Origin: Paenibacillus profundus
GTDB taxonomy: Bacteria; Bacillota; Bacilli; Paenibacillales; Paenibacillaceae
Assembly (NCBI RefSeq): GCF_021369635.1
Contig: NZ_JAJNBZ010000001.1
Span: forward strand, 310,001-374,000
Direction of reading: 5' to 3'
DNA length: 64,000 bases
The notes under the pieces were generated by a model. The model had not been told where the DNA came from and searched no databases. It saw only the letters and a list, made by a program, of their open reading frames with translations. Within the stretch, counting starts at the first letter, position 1; each line of letters begins with the position of its first letter. Below, one piece after another: positions 35,844-44,423 of this stretch. The position numbers and the translations under genes are program-made.

Positions 35844-37073
35844 CTAAGCTTCTTCCAAGGCACCTGCCGGCCCAAAAAACTCGTAATGAATGCGGTCCGC
35901 TGATACATCTAGTCCTTTCAAGGCCCGGTAGATGGCCTTCATGAACGGGACAGGCCCGCAGAAGTATACATCTGCCTGCTGCCAGACATCGGCCGGCACC
36001 GTCGCAGCGAGCCACTCCGCGTCGATAAGCCCTTGGCGGTCGCATGTATCGCCCGCCTCAGAGCGCTCGTAGCAGACGAAGCTGCGGATGCGGCTGTTCG
36101 CCTCCGTCACGGCGCGGACTTCTTCGCGCAGCGCGTGCATGCGACGATTGTGCGCTGCATGCACGAAATAGACGTCCCGCTCTGGCTCGTGCTTCGCCAG
36201 CGTGTGCAGCATGCTCATCATTGGCGTGAGCCCCACGCCGCCGCTGAGCAGCACGACCGGCGACGATGTTCCTGTCCGCAGCGTGAATTCGCCGGCCGGC
36301 GCGGTAGCTTCCAACGTATCGCCTTCCTGCATGGCATTGTGCAGATAGCAGGATACGACGCCGGCCGTGCCACTGTCCAATCCGTCTTCGCGCTTGACGC
36401 TAATGCGGTATGTGTCTTGGCCCGATGCATGGGACAAGCTGTAATGACGCAGGTGAAGGTTGTCCTGCCCCGCCGGCTTCACGCGTACTGTCAAGTATTG
36501 GCCCGGCAAATAAGCAGACAGTACTCCGCCATCAGCAGGCTTCAAGTAGAAGGAAGTGATGACATCTGATTCCTTCACTTTGCGGTCGACGATGAAGCTG
36601 CGGAAGCCTTCCCAGCCGCCTTCTTGGTCCGCTGCCGCTTGATACATCTCCTGCTCGACCGCAATGAACGCGTCCGCAATGACGCCGTATGCTTCCGCCC
36701 ATGCTTGAATGATGTCGTCGGTAGCGGCATCGCCCAGCACGTCTTTAATAGCCATCAACAGATGCTCGCCGACGATGGGGTAATGCTCCGGCCGGATGTT
36801 GAGGGCGCGATGCTTGTGCCCGATTTGCTTCACGACGGGAATAATGGTCTCCAGCCGGTCAATGTTCGCCGCCGCAGCATAGACGGCATTCGCCAGCGCT
36901 TGCGATTGGCGGCCTTGACGTTGGTTGGCATGGTTGAATATGTTCAAGAGCTCGGGATGCCGCTCGAACATTAATTCATAGAAGCGCTTCGTAATATCGG
37001 GCCCTCGCTCTGCCAAGACGGGCACCGTCGCTTTGACCAATTCAATCGTACGTGGACGTAACATAATACTCAT
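35844..37073 (-). CDS. hmp: Flavohemoglobin, nitric oxide dioxygenase
   Basis: A 409-residue flavohemoglobin, which converts NO to nitrate with oxygen and NADH. The globin domain covers about 1-140: Tyr32 in the distal pocket, proximal His88 in GHKHRAL, then NIRPEHYPIVGEHL. The FAD-binding domain (about 150-260) has LRHYSLSHA. The NAD domain (about 265-400) has LLSGGVGLTPMMSML and YFCGPVPFM. Length matches the family. It is transcribed alone, divergent from the YitT gene, and two Fnr-type palindromes lie about 95-125 bases upstream of its start, so induction under low oxygen or nitrosative conditions is likely. The first Met or the Met at residue 4 could be the start. Confidence 0.96.
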   Translation of the reverse strand: MSIMLRPRTIELVKATVPVLAERGPDITKRFYELMFERHPELLNIFNHANQRQGRQSQALANAVYAAAANIDRLETIIPVVKQIGHKHRALNIRPEHYPIVGEHLLMAIKDVLGDAATDDIIQAWAEAYGVIADAFIAVEQEMYQAAADQEGGWEGFRSFIVDRKVKESDVITSFYLKPADGGVLSAYLPGQYLTVRVKPAGQDNLHLRHYSLSHASGQDTYRISVKREDGLDSGTAGVVSCYLHNAMQEGDTLEATAPAGEFTLRTGTSSPVVLLSGGVGLTPMMSMLHTLAKHEPERDVYFVHAAHNRRMHALREEVRAVTEANSRIRSFVCYERSEAGDTCDRQGLIDAEWLAATVPADVWQQADVYFCGPVPFMKAIYRALKGLDVSADRIHYEFFGPAGALEEA

Positions 37074-37165
37074 CCTCTCTTTTGTGTCACAGCCGACATC
37101 TCTTTATCTTCTATACTTTTGCTTATTCATATTCATAAACGGGAAGTACACCTTCATTGTACGAG

Positions 37166-37198
37166 TGTGATATACATCACAATGTGATCGCGGTCACA
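37166..37198. promoter_or_regulatory. Tandem Fnr/Crp-type operators upstream of hmp
   Basis: Two perfect TGTGA-N6-TCACA palindromes: TGTGATATACATCACA at 37166-37181 and TGTGATCGCGGTCACA at 37183-37198, centred 17 bases apart. TGTGA-N6-TCACA is the Bacillus Fnr box. The nearest gene starts are hmp (37073, minus) and the YitT gene (about 37785, plus). Confidence 0.75.
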
Positions 37199-37473
37199 GT
37201 GAATATGAGACATATGTGAACGAACGGAGGGACGACTGTGTACGACGGAGGAAAGGCTTCTATTTCTGCTTGCACAATGATTCAAATACAGGCAGATCGG
37301 GTACATACACCATGTAGGCATTCCGAATCTGCGATCGGCACATATGACATCAATGAGGGAGTATTTCAACGAAAAGCAAAGAGGGTCATGCAGAAACGTG
37401 GTGCAGAATCGATAGGATTCACATTTACGGCGGCAGAACATGAACGGGGGCGAAATATGAAGAATATGCCCGG
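37199..37473. other. Intergenic stretch, no gene supported
   Basis: An open frame from a GTG at 37238 to 37501 (87 codons, plus strand) has no recognised motifs, but a modest GGAGGGACG sequence lies just before it. I regard it as unlikely to be a gene. Confidence 0.35.
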
Positions 37474-37502
37474 TTCAGCCGGAATATACATTATGGTATA
37501 AT
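37474..37502 (+). promoter_or_regulatory. Extended -10 promoter for the YitT gene
   Basis: TGGTATAAT at 37494-37502 is an extended -10 box with a weak -35 (TTCAGC at 37474). Transcription would begin near 37509, giving an untranslated leader of about 275 bases. Confidence 0.55.
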
Positions 37503-37508
37503 ACAAAC

Positions 37509-37784
37509 AAGAAGTGCAAACTGCACACAGGAATTCAAAAAATTACAAAAGAAAGGATCAGGATACCAATGTGTCCCCGAAGGATGCTTCCCCAAAGGAC
37601 AGTCTGGAAACGTTATGATCTTTCTTACATCTAGCTTCCTCTCGCCGATAGTTAACTAGTCACCTGACGGTAAGACTGACCGCGAAGGAAGCGTGAAAAA
37701 TGATGCTGCGAAGGATGAATTCCTCATCTCGCTTTCTCGCCGTCGGTCGAAGGACTACTTTACGGACGACGAGAGGGAATGAAG
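37509..37784 (+). promoter_or_regulatory. Long structured leader with possible leader peptide upstream of the YitT gene
   Basis: The leader contains CGAAGGA four times (37578, 37683, 37709, 37748), a stem GCTTCCT/AGGAAGC extended by TCGC/GCGA (37634-37645 with 37682-37692), and a stem CTCGCCG/CGACGAG whose 3' arm abuts the ribosome binding site GAGAGGG. A 21-codon open frame (37569-37634), preceded by AAAGGA, could be a leader peptide. It does not match a riboswitch class I can name. Confidence 0.4.
37569..37634 (+). CDS. Possible leader peptide in the YitT leader
   Basis: A short frame of 21 codons starting MCPRRMLPQR and ending in DLSYI. AAAGGA lies 10 bases before the ATG, and the stop overlaps the first base of the GCTTCCT stem. 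The peptide is basic and has no known match. Its position suggests translation-coupled control of the next gene, but it may simply be a chance frame. Confidence 0.3.
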   Translation: MCPRRMLPQRTVWKRYDLSYI

Positions 37785-38429
37785 ATGAGGAGAAACGAAC
37801 AATTACGTCAAATTAGTTGGATGCTGTTTGGCTCGATACTGTTGGCTTTCAGTTATTATCACATTAATTTTCAAAATCATTTGGCTGAGGGCGGATTTGT
37901 CGGTTTGGCGCTGCTTGGAAAGTACGCATTTGATTGGTCTCCGGCGCTGACCGTGCTGCTGCTTGATATTCCGGTTTGTATCGCCGCCTGGTTTTTTAAA
38001 GGGCGGACCTTCATTATGAATACGGCGATTGCTACTGGCGTATTCTCGTTGACGTACGAGCTGTGCGAACGCTATTCGCCTTGGGTTATGAATTTTGGCG
38101 ATAACATGGTGCTGGCAGCGGTTGTGTCCGGTGTGTTAACCGGTCTGGGCGCAGGGATCGTCTTGCGCCACGGAGGCGCAACTGGCGGCGACGATATTTT
38201 GGCGCTGTTCTTGAGCCGCGTGACGAGCTTAAGCGTTGGCACGGTGTTTATTCTATTTGATATAGCGGTATTGCTGGTGTCCTTGTTCTACTTGCCGCTT
38301 GCTGATATGTTATATACGATTTTGGCGGTCAGCATTGCGGGACAGATCATTACATGGACAGTACATGCTGGAACGACTCGTCGTCGCTCTGTGCCTGTGC
38401 GGCCTGCGGTCCGACACCAACATGGATAA
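37785..38429 (+). CDS. YitT-family integral membrane protein (short form)
   Basis: A 214-residue multi-pass membrane protein of the YitT/DUF161 family: about five to six hydrophobic segments, with GGFVGLALLG near the start and LRHGGATGGDDILALFLSR in the middle, both typical of the family. The C-terminal DUF2179 domain of longer members is missing; the protein ends soon after the last membrane segment in a basic tail. ATG 37785 is favoured over 37779 because GAGAGGG sits 7 bases before it. The function of the family is not established. A long leader upstream suggests regulated expression. Confidence 0.83.
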   Translation: MRRNEQLRQISWMLFGSILLAFSYYHINFQNHLAEGGFVGLALLGKYAFDWSPALTVLLLDIPVCIAAWFFKGRTFIMNTAIATGVFSLTYELCERYSPWVMNFGDNMVLAAVVSGVLTGLGAGIVLRHGGATGGDDILALFLSRVTSLSVGTVFILFDIAVLLVSLFYLPLADMLYTILAVSIAGQIITWTVHAGTTRRRSVPVRPAVRHQHG

Positions 38430-38449
38430 CTTGAATTCAAGTTCATTAG

Positions 38450-38500
38450 AAGAACCGTCCGATTACTTCCTGCAGGAAGGGAATCGGGCGGTTCTTTGTA
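38450..38500 (+). terminator. Terminator after the YitT gene
   Basis: AAGAACCGTCCGATT (38450-38464) pairs with AATCGGGCGGTTCTT (38482-38496), with an inner palindrome CTTCCTGCAGGAAG. The T tail is short, but the hairpin is very stable. It also faces the end of the convergent DUF1796 gene. Confidence 0.8.
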
Positions 38501-38522
38501 ATTTGTCAGTCTATACCTCGCA

Positions 38523-39152
38523 TTACGGGAAGCTGATATGCTGGACTCCCGCGAATATATAATTCCACAGATCAGTGTTCGCTTCTCCATCGAGAGGTGC
38601 TTCAATGGCACAGATGTGTTCAAGCGGCCAGTGGCATTCTAAGACGCCGTAGTTAGAAGTATGATTGACGAGGAGAACATGAAATTGATTTTTCACAATA
38701 GCGCGCAATTCGTCCTGAAGTTCAAGCGCTTCCTCATAAGTTCCGCCCAAGCGCAGCAATAAAATCCGTTGACTGCATTCCATTTTTTCGAAAAAACGAA
38801 GTATGCGCCGGTTTACCTTTTCCTTAAATGAAGGATAGCTCGCCCAATGATCTAACTGGTTGTAAGCAACGGGAAAGTCGTGGGCCGACATAATGTTGTA
38901 TTCGTTGTCTCGGATTAGGAAATTGAGTCCGCCTGCGTGAGTACCGATGACAGACATATGAGGGAGTTCCATAAATCCGGCGAACCGGTTCCGCAGAAGC
39001 TTGCTGACGCCGGGCAGCGACGGAGAAACCATCCAGTCCAATACTCCGCTGTAATGCCTTAATTGATGAATGGCGAGCTTATTGGCGGCGTAACAATTGC
39101 TGCCTAGACTGAACACGGCATCGTAGCTGCCTCTAGTTTGTGCTAACTGCAT
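38523..39152 (-). CDS. DUF1796 family putative papain-like cysteine peptidase
   Basis: A 209-residue protein of the DUF1796 family. The start at 39152 is chosen because AGAGGAGAT lies immediately upstream on the minus strand and the conserved family start (FSLGSNCYAANKLAIHQLRHYSGVLDWMVSPSL) follows directly; the frame stays open to 39299 but without family similarity. The Cys in SLGSNC and the His in LVNHTSNYG are candidate catalytic residues if it is a peptidase, as the family name suggests; this has not been shown to my knowledge. Members often occur near NRPS or polysaccharide genes. Here it stands alone between convergent and divergent neighbours. Confidence 0.75.
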   Translation of the reverse strand: MQLAQTRGSYDAVFSLGSNCYAANKLAIHQLRHYSGVLDWMVSPSLPGVSKLLRNRFAGFMELPHMSVIGTHAGGLNFLIRDNEYNIMSAHDFPVAYNQLDHWASYPSFKEKVNRRILRFFEKMECSQRILLLRLGGTYEEALELQDELRAIVKNQFHVLLVNHTSNYGVLECHWPLEHICAIEAPLDGEANTDLWNYIFAGVQHISFP

Positions 39153-39337
39153 ACAATCATCTCCTCTACCAATTGTAGTATAGTATGCAGCGTTAACTAG
39201 AAGGGATGGATCAATGACTCCCTGCACGAACGGAATCGGACAATGACAGAAGTTAAAATAAAAAAGAAGCAGAATGAATGTTCGCCATATATCTGTCATA
39301 AGCTTGTTCCAAGGACAAGTGAAGGAGGGGGCGCAAT

Positions 39338-40138
39338 ATGGAATCTCTGATGAAAGCGATGCTTGATAAGCTGCCGTCGTGGTCGTATCAGCTGTTCGCA
39401 GTCGTCATTGCGGCAGGCTTGGTGTTTTATTTTATAAAAACGTTATATATCAATAAAAAGTTCACCGAGGTCGTTCACGAAGTGCTTCACCGCGAGGATC
39501 GGCTGCAGAGCTTACAGGTGAGGGTGGATGAACTGCAAACGGTCGGCCTTAAGACCGAGCACGCTTCGCAGCAGACCTTATCGGCGCTTAGGAACATCAA
39601 GCCGTTCGTAGAGACGCTAAATGGGCTGCGTGCGTTGGACGATCCGTATACCGTGCTTCATGAATCGGCCTTCTTATTGCAGCGCATGCTCGATATGCTG
39701 GCAGTGGACATGAAATGCTCGCCCGGCGGTCATCACCGCTGCGGCATTTGGGTGTATGAGGAGCCTTTTGTGACGCTTCATTTGGCTTCCGCCGGATTTC
39801 CGAAGCACTACGTCGATACGCGGCAGCTGCATATCGATCGTTCGGTTGTCGGACGTTCCTTCCGCAAGCAGATGACTGTGCAAAGCGCGGATGTGCTGAA
39901 GGATGAAGATTGGGAGCGCAATCCCGAGTCCAAAAGTCCGTACCGCGCCTTAATTTGCATTCCGCTTGGCGCTTTCGGGGCACTGACGATAGACGGATTG
40001 GAGGCGTTCAATGAGTCGAGCGCCGTCATCGGCGAGCTGTATGCCGCTGTTTTCACAGGGATTATGACGGAGCGGCAGGCTGCTCTGGGAAGGTTCGGAG
40101 AAGACAGAGGGGGGCCAGCATCGGCAGACTTGGCCTAG
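39338..40138 (+). CDS. Membrane-anchored GAF-domain protein
   Basis: A 266-residue protein with one N-terminal transmembrane helix (about 18-35), a probable coiled coil (about 40-85) and a GAF-like domain (about 100-250) with GIWVYEE, DRSVVGRSFRKQ, SPYRALICIPLG and FGALTIDGLEAF. There is no kinase, GGDEF or HD output domain. It probably senses a small ligand or redox state at the membrane, or is a structural GAF protein; the ligand is unknown. GGAGGGGG lies before the ATG. Confidence 0.75.
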   Translation: MESLMKAMLDKLPSWSYQLFAVVIAAGLVFYFIKTLYINKKFTEVVHEVLHREDRLQSLQVRVDELQTVGLKTEHASQQTLSALRNIKPFVETLNGLRALDDPYTVLHESAFLLQRMLDMLAVDMKCSPGGHHRCGIWVYEEPFVTLHLASAGFPKHYVDTRQLHIDRSVVGRSFRKQMTVQSADVLKDEDWERNPESKSPYRALICIPLGAFGALTIDGLEAFNESSAVIGELYAAVFTGIMTERQAALGRFGEDRGGPASADLA

Positions 40139-40187
40139 CGGGCGCTGTGAAGAGGCTGTCTGCAGAGCGCGGAGCCAGCCGGCCCAT

Positions 40188-40232
40188 AAAATAAGATCAT
40201 TCCAGGGGTATGCCGGAGGAATGACCTTATTT
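40188..40232. terminator. Bidirectional terminator
   Basis: AATAAG-A-TCATTCC pairs with GGAATGA-C-CTTATT around a 13-base loop, between the GAF gene (plus) and the DUF2905 gene (minus). Confidence 0.75.
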
Positions 40233-40236
40233 GCTG

Positions 40237-40449
40237 TTATTTCCGGAACAAAGACAGCAACAAAGATGCGACGAGGCTAACAATGATGCACGTGACGATT
40301 GGAAAATAGAAGGTTGAGTTTTCCTTTTTGACAATAATATCGCCAGGCAGCTTCCCGAGAGGAATCCAGCGGCTTACAACTGCCCAGAGCACACCGATAA
40401 CGATGAGCGCGATGCCTAATCCGATCAATATTTTAGGAATGGATGGCAT
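40237..40449 (-). CDS. DUF2905 small membrane protein
   Basis: A 70-residue protein with two transmembrane helices (about 5-25 and 47-66) separated by PLGKLPGDIIVKKENSTFYFPI, the signature of DUF2905. The Met at 40449 begins the family-typical sequence MPSIPKILIGLG and has GAGAGAGGTG upstream; the longer open frame to 40674 has no family similarity and overlaps the divergent gene. Function unknown; such genes are common in Firmicutes. Confidence 0.88.
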   Translation of the reverse strand: MPSIPKILIGLGIALIVIGVLWAVVSRWIPLGKLPGDIIVKKENSTFYFPIVTCIIVSLVASLLLSLFRK

Positions 40450-40572
40450 ATGCAACGCACCTCTCTCTGAAACGTATTGGTTTATGCGTAGTTGTAACTC
40501 TATTATACCCTTTCGGGACTTTTGCGGCGCAGACGAGCGTCGAAATTTTAGCGTGGAAAAGGAAGTGAATAT

Positions 40573-41418
40573 ATGCAGCTGCAGCACCTGCAAGTACGGG
40601 ATCGGTCCTTGGCAGAGCGGATGGTGCATCCGGATAGCGACGTTATGTTTGCCGGCATTCTGGCAGGCGATCATCCAGGCGAAGTATGGGTGGATGACAC
40701 GGAGGAGCCGAAGTTGGCTTTCGTATGGTCTTATGGACTAGGCAGCTTTTATATGACGGGAAGGGATGAAGCCGGCTTTATTGCCCGATCATTCGACTCA
40801 TTTATCGAAAATGAAATTATGCCTTTTCTTAAAAAGCAGGATATACATTGGATTGAGCTGTCCGCAGATAGAGAAGAGTTCTATGTGTCGATTCAACAAG
40901 CGCTGAGGAACATAGAGCTTCAACAGGACTGGCAATTCGTGTACAAGGATCAGCCGCTGATAGCGGGCGAGACGCTGGGAACAAAGAAGGTTGCGATTCC
41001 GCCACATTACAATGTCGTAGAAATGAATCATGAATTCATTACTTCCGTGACAGTAGGAAAGATAGGGAATGCAGACTTTTTGATCCAATATATGTTGCCG
41101 TTTTGGGGCACGATGGAACAATATTTGGCCAAGGGCTACGGGTGCGCAGCATTGACAGAACGTCAAGAAATTGCAAGCATTGCAGTCAGTACGGTCCAGT
41201 ATGGCGGCTATCACAATATCGGAGTGGAGACGTTGGAGCCGCATCGTCGTCAAGGTTTATCCAGTGGCCTGGTTCAGCTGCTGCTGCAAAGGTACCGCAG
41301 GCACGGCATTCAACCTTGGTGGGATTGCATGGAGGAAAATACAGCCTCGCAGCGGACCGCGGAACGGGCTGGCCTGTCCCTTGCATTTCGGTATAAATTG
41401 TTATGGTTCCGCTTCTGA
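40573..41418 (+). CDS. GNAT family acetyltransferase
   Basis: A 281-residue two-part protein. The C-terminal half (about 150-281) is a GNAT fold: VGKIGNADFL, ASIAVSTVQYGGYHNIGVETLEPHRRQGLSSGLV (acetyl-CoA loop RRQGLSSGL) and WDCMEENTASQRTAERAGLSL. The N-terminal part is specific to this family (PF12746-like) and may bind the substrate. AAGGAAG precedes the ATG. The acceptor is unknown. Confidence 0.8.
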   Translation: MQLQHLQVRDRSLAERMVHPDSDVMFAGILAGDHPGEVWVDDTEEPKLAFVWSYGLGSFYMTGRDEAGFIARSFDSFIENEIMPFLKKQDIHWIELSADREEFYVSIQQALRNIELQQDWQFVYKDQPLIAGETLGTKKVAIPPHYNVVEMNHEFITSVTVGKIGNADFLIQYMLPFWGTMEQYLAKGYGCAALTERQEIASIAVSTVQYGGYHNIGVETLEPHRRQGLSSGLVQLLLQRYRRHGIQPWWDCMEENTASQRTAERAGLSLAFRYKLLWFRF

Positions 41419-41434
41419 ACGGCTACAAATGCGG

Positions 41435-41463
41435 TTACGAAATGTAGGGTTTTGGGTTATACT
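41435..41463 (+). promoter_or_regulatory. Probable sigma-A promoter
   Basis: TTACGA (41435-41440) and TATACT (41458-41463) are 17 bases apart, about 40 bases before the gene at 41504. Confidence 0.5.
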
Positions 41464-41503
41464 ATGGGAAGAAAGGCATACCAATCTAAGGGAGGGGTAG
41501 AAA

Positions 41504-41746
41504 ATGAGTCATTTCACTATCAATCTCACACAAATTGGTGGCGCTTATCAACAAGGCGATTGGAAGCTTGTCGACTCCATTTATTCAAGCGCCAGACAAC
41601 GCATCTCCCAAGGTGGTTCCATTCTTTTACAAAGAGACGTGCCGAATGGCCCTTCCATCATGGTAAGGAAGTTTGAGCAGTCAGAAGAACTGGAAGAGTG
41701 GATTCGGCATATGGAAGAAGAATACTGCCTTGCGGAACCTTATTGA
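41504..41746 (+). CDS. Hypothetical protein, 80 residues
   Basis: A small soluble protein preceded by a promoter and the strong ribosome binding site AAGGGAGGGG, and followed by a terminator, so it is very probably expressed as a single gene. Acidic C-terminal half (EQSEELEEWIRHMEEEYC), no membrane segment, no recognised motif. I do not recognise the family. Confidence 0.7.
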   Translation: MSHFTINLTQIGGAYQQGDWKLVDSIYSSARQRISQGGSILLQRDVPNGPSIMVRKFEQSEELEEWIRHMEEEYCLAEPY

Positions 41747-41773
41747 TGGTAACGAATGTAATAAAGCGATTCG

Positions 41774-41799
41774 GCCGCTGATGATTCAGCGGCTTTTTT
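41774..41799 (+). terminator. Rho-independent terminator
   Basis: GCCGCTGA pairs with TCAGCGGC around a 4-base loop, followed by six T. Confidence 0.92.
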
Positions 41800-41953
41800 G
41801 TCGCAGTCATGCCATGTTCAATGCGAAGCGGTAGGGGACCAGCCTATCCTGTGTGCTTATCTGCCTTGATCTGTGCGGTCGGACATGATAACCTATATCA
41901 TATAGGAAAACTTACGATTTACCGGAATCTACATGACTTCAGGAGGTGCGCGT

Positions 41954-42322
41954 ATGGCAACAACCCATTTGATTCAGAGTAGGCGAAGCCATATTAGCTT
42001 TTTGTTTATTATACTCCTGCTGTTGTTTTCCGCTTTCACTCCTTTTGTCGCGGAAGAAGACCGCGCATTCATGAACGGATCCTCGAAGTTGGTCAAAAAT
42101 TTCAGCGAACACCGATACACGGCTACTGTCCGGTGCACTACCGCCTTGAAACATCTTTTGATCCATAAAATGGCGTTGATGTTCGTTATCTTCTCCATGT
42201 TTTTTATAAAAAAGGTCTCCTTCCCACTATTGCATTTTCACACCCGTTTTTCAGTCTTAATGAAGCGCTTATTTCTTATGCCCATCAAATTCACCTCGAC
42301 GTACGTGATTTGTTCCCGTTAA
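41954..42322 (+). CDS. Hypothetical membrane protein, 122 residues
   Basis: The ATG at 41954 has a near-perfect ribosome binding site (AGGAGGTG, 7-base spacing). The protein has two hydrophobic segments: about 15-32 (FLFIILLLLFSAFTPF) and about 72-86 (MALMFVIFSMFF), with a basic, His/Arg-rich remainder. It has no recognised family. Composition after residue 60 is irregular and the codon use is unlike neighbouring genes, so the reading frame may be recently altered or poorly conserved. Confidence 0.45.
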   Translation: MATTHLIQSRRSHISFLFIILLLLFSAFTPFVAEEDRAFMNGSSKLVKNFSEHRYTATVRCTTALKHLLIHKMALMFVIFSMFFIKKVSFPLLHFHTRFSVLMKRLFLMPIKFTSTYVICSR

Positions 42323-42528
42323 TTAATTCGATCGTCTCTTCATAGCCGCACTTGCGGGACTTATGTTCCGATTCGACACAAGCGAGGGCTTCGTTGGGGT
42401 CATTGATCCTGTTCATTTCTACTATGCGAGTATTTTCGTGCGTTTTAGCATTCAAGCTTTATATTATTAAAGTTATTTATTTCACAATAGCTCATTGTGC
42501 AAATCACGACATGTTGGAGGTAATTGCA

Positions 42529-43023
42529 TTGAATATACGTGAGTCTGATCTGCCTGGAATCGGCCGTAAATACCAGATTGAATCCCGTAACGGAGATATG
42601 TTTGTCGTTATTATCCATGATGACGGACGCAGGGAAATATATCATTTTGATCGTCATGATTCGGAAGAAAGCGTGTCGATGGTGTCGCTCGAGGATGACG
42701 AGGCCAGACAGATTGCTGGAATCATCGGCGGAATGACCTATAAGCCGAAGGCGTTGGAAACCGTTGAAGTGGCATTGGACGATTTAATTATTGAATGGTA
42801 CAAGATCGAATCCCATGCCAAATGTGTCGGCAAAACGATCGGGGAGATGAAAGTCCGCGAAACAACCGGGGCTACCATTATCGCCGTCATTGAAAAAGAG
42901 CAGGCAAAACAGATTAATCCTGGGCCGGATTATACGTTTTCTGCCTATTCCACGCTTGTCGTAGCCGGGGAAAGGCAGAATCTTAAGCTGCTCAAGCAAT
43001 TGCTGCTGAGCGGAAACGAATAA
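42529..43023 (+). CDS. khtT: KhtT, regulatory subunit of K+/H+ antiporter
   Basis: A 164-residue protein like Bacillus KhtT (YhaT), the cytoplasmic regulator of the KhtU antiporter. An N-terminal domain (about 1-75) is followed by an RCK_C/TrkA_C domain (about 85-164) with [36 protein letters not shown] and [20 protein letters not shown] domains bind nucleotides; KhtT is known to respond to pH and c-di-AMP in Bacillus. The TTG at 42529 is chosen: GGAGGT lies 7 bases upstream and the length then matches the family. The frame is open upstream to 42352. khtU follows 131 bases later. Confidence 0.9.
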   Translation: MNIRESDLPGIGRKYQIESRNGDMFVVIIHDDGRREIYHFDRHDSEESVSMVSLEDDEARQIAGIIGGMTYKPKALETVEVALDDLIIEWYKIESHAKCVGKTIGEMKVRETTGATIIAVIEKEQAKQINPGPDYTFSAYSTLVVAGERQNLKLLKQLLLSGNE

Positions 43024-43154
43024 ATACGGACAGCATTCGGGAGCTAGTAAGGCAGCTGCCATGCTGCATGGTTTAGTTTTCCCTATCGTGTAACAAGGTT
43101 CGGGGCGAACGTCTCGAGAGTACTCGCGTCTAAATCTTCGAAATAGGGGGAAAC

Positions 43155-44414
43155 ATGGATACGATAATATTTGAAGTAGGTCTTGCGATCGCGTTAATCG
43201 GACTTGTTGGTGTCATCGCAACCAAGCTCCGTTTTTCGGTTATCCCATTTTATATTCTCGTCGGAATGGCTGTGGGGCCGCATGCCCCTCACTTTTGGAT
43301 TTTTGACTTCCGCTTCATTGAGAGCTCCGTCTTTATTGATTTTATGGGCCGGATGGGCGTACTCTTTCTGCTCTTTTACTTAGGTCTGGAATTCTCGGTC
43401 GGGCGTCTCATCAAGTCAGGCAAGTCCATCGTCGTGGGCGGCATCTCTTATGTTGCCATCAACTTCGTGTCAGGGCTTCTGCTTGGCTGGCTCATGGGCT
43501 TGCCCCTTCCCGAAACGCTCGTCATTTGCGGTATCATGACCAGCTCTTCCACGGCCATTGTCGCCAAAGTACTGGTTGATTTAAAGCGGACTGCCAATCC
43601 GGAAACCGAAATCATTATGGGCATGATTATGTTTGATGATTTGTTCATCGCGATTCATATGTCCATCTTGTCCGGACTCGTATTGAGCGGGGCTGCCTCG
43701 TTCACGGGTGTGCTGCTGACTTCTTTGTCCGCGCTCGCTTTCATTTTATTATTTATTATTTTGGGCAGGAAAATCGTGCCTGCTATCGACAAAGTATTGA
43801 ATGGCAAGTCTTCCGAATTGTTCTTGCTTCTTGTGCTGGCCTCTTTATTTCTTATTGCAGGCTTTTCGGAAACGCTGCACGTGGCGGAAGCGATCGGGGC
43901 GCTATTGGTCGGGCTCGTTCTGGCAGAGTCCACACATGTGAAACGGATTGAGCATCATGTGATGAACTTCCGTGATTTCTTCGGCGCCATGTTTTTCTTC
44001 AGCTTCGGTTTGACCATCGATCCTTTGTCCTTAGGCGGGGCGATCGGAATGGCTGTCGTTGCCGCTATTCTGACGATTATCGGCAATATTATTTCCGGTA
44101 TGTTGGCTGGCCGTGCGGCAGGAATGTCCACGCGGGCATCTGCCAATATTGGGTTTACACTTGCTTCACGCGGTGAATTCTCGATTATTATGGCGAACAT
44201 CGGCAAGGCGGGAGGATTGCTGCCGGTCGTACAATCCTTTGCGGTGATGTACGTCCTCATTCTCGCAATTTTAGGTCCGCTGATGACTAAAGAGTCAAAG
44301 ACGATCTACAATTTTTGCCATAAAAGCGTACAATGGGGAAATTCAGTCGTCTCGCGGAAGAAGAAGCAAGGCAAGCAGCAAGAGAAAGGGAACGAAACGG
44401 AAATAGACAATTAA
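43155..44414 (+). CDS. khtU: KhtU, K+/H+ antiporter (CPA2 family)
   Basis: A 419-residue transporter of the CPA2 family with about 12 to 13 membrane segments, beginning at residue 5. Family features include FLFYLGLEFSVGRL, GIMTSSSTAIVAKVL and LASRGEFSIIMANIGKAGG. It exports potassium in exchange for protons under control of KhtT, the gene just upstream. The C-terminus after about residue 395 is a short Lys/Gln-rich cytoplasmic tail. GGGGG precedes the ATG. Length is close to the Bacillus protein. Confidence 0.92.
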   Translation: MDTIIFEVGLAIALIGLVGVIATKLRFSVIPFYILVGMAVGPHAPHFWIFDFRFIESSVFIDFMGRMGVLFLLFYLGLEFSVGRLIKSGKSIVVGGISYVAINFVSGLLLGWLMGLPLPETLVICGIMTSSSTAIVAKVLVDLKRTANPETEIIMGMIMFDDLFIAIHMSILSGLVLSGAASFTGVLLTSLSALAFILLFIILGRKIVPAIDKVLNGKSSELFLLLVLASLFLIAGFSETLHVAEAIGALLVGLVLAESTHVKRIEHHVMNFRDFFGAMFFFSFGLTIDPLSLGGAIGMAVVAAILTIIGNIISGMLAGRAAGMSTRASANIGFTLASRGEFSIIMANIGKAGGLLPVVQSFAVMYVLILAILGPLMTKESKTIYNFCHKSVQWGNSVVSRKKKQGKQQEKGNETEIDN

Positions 44415-44423
44415 AGCACTTAT

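Noticed and set aside
37238..37501. 87-codon plus-strand open frame downstream of the Fnr boxes
   Set aside because: No recognised motifs and irregular composition, and its end overlaps the promoter assigned to the YitT gene; the GGAGGGACG before its GTG is not enough to call a gene.
37634..37692. T-box or known riboswitch (GACTGACCGCGAAGG resembles a T-box sequence)
   Set aside because: The full T-box sequence, specifier loop and terminator/antiterminator pair are absent, and the downstream gene is not an amino acid-related gene.
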